Of a stretch of 15,955 nt of DNA, positions 14,073-15,955 are shown piece by piece (positions within the stretch are counted from its first letter, which is position 1; every line of letters starts with the position of its first letter). The DNA comes from JAUXLW01 sp964195005 (lineage in GTDB: Bacteria; Actinomycetota; Acidimicrobiia; Spongiisociales; SHLN01): contig CAXMOO010000112.1 in the NCBI GenBank assembly GCA_964195005.1, positions 1-15,955 of the forward strand. The letters are read 5' to 3'. Below the pieces are notes generated by a model. The model saw only the letters and a list, made by a program, of their open reading frames with translations. It did no database searches and was not told the origin of the DNA. Both the position numbers and the translations under genes were made by a program.

Positions 14073-14543
14073 GTGATCAAGAAGGACGGCGGCTTCACAC
14101 TCATCGAGCTCATGATCGTCGTACTGATTGTTGCCATTTTGGTCGCCATTGCCATCCCCACCTTCCTGGGTCAGCGCAAGGAGGCGGAGGATGCTGCTGC
14201 CAAGAGCAATCTCAGAAACGCTCTGACAACGGAGAAGGCGTATTACGCCGGTGCCGAAGTGTTCACTGCCGATCTCGACATTCTGTCGACCATCGAGCCC
14301 AACATCTTCAACGTGACGGGGGCCAGTCCGGCCGTCAACACTTTCGATCCGGTCGTGGTGAGTATCGACGGCGCCGGCGGGACGGTTTGCATTGTGGCGG
14401 TCACTCCTCGCGGGGACTTCGTGGCGGTCTGGGAGAACGCCAGCGTCGGTGCCACTCAATACGGCTTCCACACCAGCAACCCGTTCGGCTCCTGCACTTC
14501 TACCGTGCCGACGGTCGGTAGCTGGTCCACTGGAGGCTGGTAA
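14073..14543 (+). CDS. Type IV pilin, second copy
   Basis: This is a second type IVa prepilin, 156 residues from GTG 14073. That start has GAGGAG (14062-14067) five bases upstream and gives a normal 7-residue leader MIKKDGG, cut before FTLIELMIVVLIVAILVAIA (Glu5 present). A TTG at 14049 would add 8 residues but has no ribosome binding site. After the shared helix and KSNLRNAL-TTEKAYY segment, the globular domain diverges from the first pilin. It has two Cys (TVCIVAV and GSCTST) and ends WSTGGW, echoing WSPAGW of the first copy. It may be an alternative subunit or a minor pilin; the sequence does not settle which. It lies 24 bases upstream of pilD. Confidence 0.9.
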   Translation: MIKKDGGFTLIELMIVVLIVAILVAIAIPTFLGQRKEAEDAAAKSNLRNALTTEKAYYAGAEVFTADLDILSTIEPNIFNVTGASPAVNTFDPVVVSIDGAGGTVCIVAVTPRGDFVAVWENASVGATQYGFHTSNPFGSCTSTVPTVGSWSTGGW

Positions 14544-14567
14544 GCCGGTCGCTAAGGTCCGGCTCGC

Positions 14568-15344
14568 ATGGATGTCTCGGTAGCAGCGGCCCTCGCAGCA
14601 GTCTTTGGGCTGATAATCGGCTCGTTCGTCAACGTGGTTGCTTACCGCATCCCGGCAGGGAAGTCGGTGGTCTCCCCACCGTCGGCGTGCCCCTCCTGTG
14701 ATCATCCGATCCGCAATCGCGACAACATCCCGGTTGTCTCGTGGTTGTTGTTGAAGGGCAGGTGCCGAGACTGCCGGGCTGCCATCAGTATCCGCTATCC
14801 GATTGTCGAGGCCACGACGGGAGCGCTGTTTGCCGCGACGGTCCTGGTGATCGGGCTCGAATGGTCTCTACCGGCCTATTTATGGTTCACAGGTGTGACG
14901 ATGGCACTTGTGCTGACGGATTTCGACGTAAAACGCATTCCCAACCGCATCCTCTACCCCTCGACTGTCGTCGGCACCGCCCTCCTCCTGGGAGGAGCCG
15001 TGGCCGATGGAGACCCGGGCGACTTTTGGCGGGGGTTGGCCGGGGCGGGTATTTATTTCGCGCTTTTTCTTGTCATCGCTCTCATCGCCAGGGGCGGTTT
15101 TGGCTTCGGGGATGTGAAGCTGGCGTTCTTCCTGGGCGAGTACCTGGCTTTCCAATCGTGGGGAGTGTTAGGGGCTGGAGTAGCCCTGGGTATAACGATT
15201 GGCGGGCTTATTGCTCTCGGTTTGCTGGTACTGCGGAGAGCCGATCGCAAAACCCACATTCCCTTCGGGCCGGCCATGGTGGCCGGCGCCTACCTGGCCC
15301 TCGTGGTGGGTGAGTCCTTGGCAGATTGGTACATCGGCGGCTGA
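14568..15344 (+). CDS. pilD: Prepilin peptidase and N-methyltransferase PilD
   Basis: PilD is a polytopic membrane aspartyl protease that removes prepilin leaders at Gly-Phe and N-methylates the new N-terminus. The protein has 258 residues. The first hydrophobic segment AALAAVFGLIIGSFVNVVAYRIP is the typical start. A cytoplasmic loop carries the zinc-type tetracysteine CPSC...CRDC, which marks the bifunctional PilD/GspO form. The catalytic Asp residues lie in TDFDVKRIPN and GFGFGDVKL, and PFGPAM sits near the end. Several further hydrophobic segments are visible, consistent with 7-8 membrane spans. The start ATG 14568 has only a weak AAGG (14554-14557) 10 bases upstream, so translation may depend partly on the preceding pilin gene. 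It follows its pilin substrates directly. Confidence 0.95.
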   Translation: MDVSVAAALAAVFGLIIGSFVNVVAYRIPAGKSVVSPPSACPSCDHPIRNRDNIPVVSWLLLKGRCRDCRAAISIRYPIVEATTGALFAATVLVIGLEWSLPAYLWFTGVTMALVLTDFDVKRIPNRILYPSTVVGTALLLGGAVADGDPGDFWRGLAGAGIYFALFLVIALIARGGFGFGDVKLAFFLGEYLAFQSWGVLGAGVALGITIGGLIALGLLVLRRADRKTHIPFGPAMVAGAYLALVVGESLADWYIGG

Positions 15345-15345
15345 C

Positions 15346-15373
15346 TTGATCTGCGCAGCGCGGTTGGTAGTGT
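15346..15373 (+). promoter_or_regulatory. Possible promoter for pilM
   Basis: TTGATC (15346-15351) and TAGTGT (15368-15373) are 16 bases apart and fit the loose actinobacterial TTGA / TANNNT pattern. The 90-base gap also holds an A/T-rich patch with a perfect 10-base palindrome TGTAATTACA (15389-15398), and a GCGCAGC / GCTGCGC pair (15353-15359, 15408-15414) surrounding it. The palindrome could be an operator. Confidence 0.3.
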
Positions 15374-15434
15374 GCCGAATAACATTCTTGTAATTACATG
15401 CGCGTGTGCTGCGCGTAAAGGGTGGAATACTTAA

Positions 15435-15955
15435 GTGGCAGTAAACGTCGGGCTGGACATCGGTTCCACCGGTGTCCGTGCGGTCGCACTCGACACGGGA
15501 AAGCAGCCTCCAGTCATCCGGCGCATCGGTCAGGTAGATATGCCTGAGGGGGCTGTGGTGGCGGGCGAGGTGGTCGACAGCCGGGCCGTAACCGTGGCAG
15601 TCAAGAGCCTCTGGAAGCAAAGCAAGCTTCCGAAGAGGCGAATCATTCTCGGTCTTGCCAATCAGCGGGTGATTGTCCGTCAAGTGGACGTTCCGCGGAT
15701 GAGTGAAAGCGAGCTTGCCGAGGCGCTCCCGTTTCAAGTGCAGGAGCACATCCCGATTCCTATCGAGGAAACGTTTCTCGACTTCGTGCCGATCGAGGAA
15801 TTCACCACCCCCGACGGAGAGCCCATGCTGTCTATCCTCGTCGTCGCCGCCCAGCAAGAAATGGTCAACGACTTACTAGGGGCAGTCGGAGAAGCCGGAG
15901 TGTCGGTGGTCGCTGTTGACTTGCAGCCCTTCGGGCTCATCCGGGCCCTCTTCTA
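15435..15955 (+). CDS. pilM: Type IV pilus assembly protein PilM, N-terminal part (3' end cut by window)
   Basis: PilM is an actin-like cytoplasmic protein that binds the N-terminus of PilN and links the alignment subcomplex to the motor. The frame is open to the window end, giving 173 residues. It starts MAVNVGLDIGSTGVRAVALD, the actin-fold phosphate loop in PilM form. Other PilM-like stretches are ILGLANQRVIVRQVDVPRM near 72-90, ELAEALPFQVQEHIPIPIEE, and LVVAAQQEMVNDLL. The last residues (VDLQPFGLIRALF) reach the point where PilM continues into its second subdomain. The start is GTG 15435 with AAAGGGTGG (15417-15425) upstream. A promoter may lie in the 90-base gap. pilN and pilO would be expected next. 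Confidence 0.92.
   Translation, partial: MAVNVGLDIGSTGVRAVALDTGKQPPVIRRIGQVDMPEGAVVAGEVVDSRAVTVAVKSLWKQSKLPKRRIILGLANQRVIVRQVDVPRMSESELAEALPFQVQEHIPIPIEETFLDFVPIEEFTTPDGEPMLSILVVAAQQEMVNDLLGAVGEAGVSVVAVDLQPFGLIRALF

Overview
The window looks like a piece of chromosome from an uncultured actinobacterium (Actinomycetota, possibly Acidimicrobiia or a related deep lineage). The evidence is a GC-rich composition with GTG starts, 4-base ATGA/GTGA gene overlaps, and the order hisS-aspS-rarA-alaS-ruvX-mltG-aroE, which is the order I know from actinobacterial genomes. The taxon is an inference from synteny and protein style. Every confidently called gene lies on the + strand.

Region 1 (1-8479) is housekeeping. 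It holds the 3' end of histidyl-tRNA synthetase, then aspartyl-tRNA synthetase, the AAA+ ATPase RarA/MgsA, alanyl-tRNA synthetase, the RNase H-fold protein RuvX/YqgF, the murein endolytic transglycosylase MltG, and shikimate dehydrogenase AroE. hisS-aspS-rarA are packed with gaps of a few bases or a 1-base overlap. alaS-ruvX-mltG are joined by two 4-base stop/start overlaps. The 97-base gap between mltG and aroE holds an unusual set of short direct repeats and a 55-base hairpin bounded by CTAG on both sides. The repeats contribute the stop codon of mltG and the start codon of aroE.

Region 2 (8480-15955) is a type IVa pilus locus. pilB (extension ATPase), a PilT-type retraction ATPase with an extra N-terminal MshEN-like domain, and pilC (inner-membrane platform) overlap by 4 bases each. 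A 475-base non-coding stretch full of imperfect GC-rich repeats and inverted repeats follows. Next come two tandem pilin genes separated by a very strong hairpin array, then the prepilin peptidase/methyltransferase pilD, and the start of pilM, which runs off the end of the window. The pilus assembles as follows: PilD cleaves and methylates the pilins, PilB and PilT drive extension and retraction on PilC, and PilM starts the alignment subcomplex (pilN and pilO would be expected beyond the window).

I see no CRISPR array, defence genes, transposase, tRNA or rRNA. No clearly new system is present. The most notable signals are the domain-fused PilT, the repeat-built mltG-aroE junction, the repeat-rich spacer before the pilins, the competing hairpins between the two pilin genes, and the shared 46-base block and C-terminal motif of the pilins.
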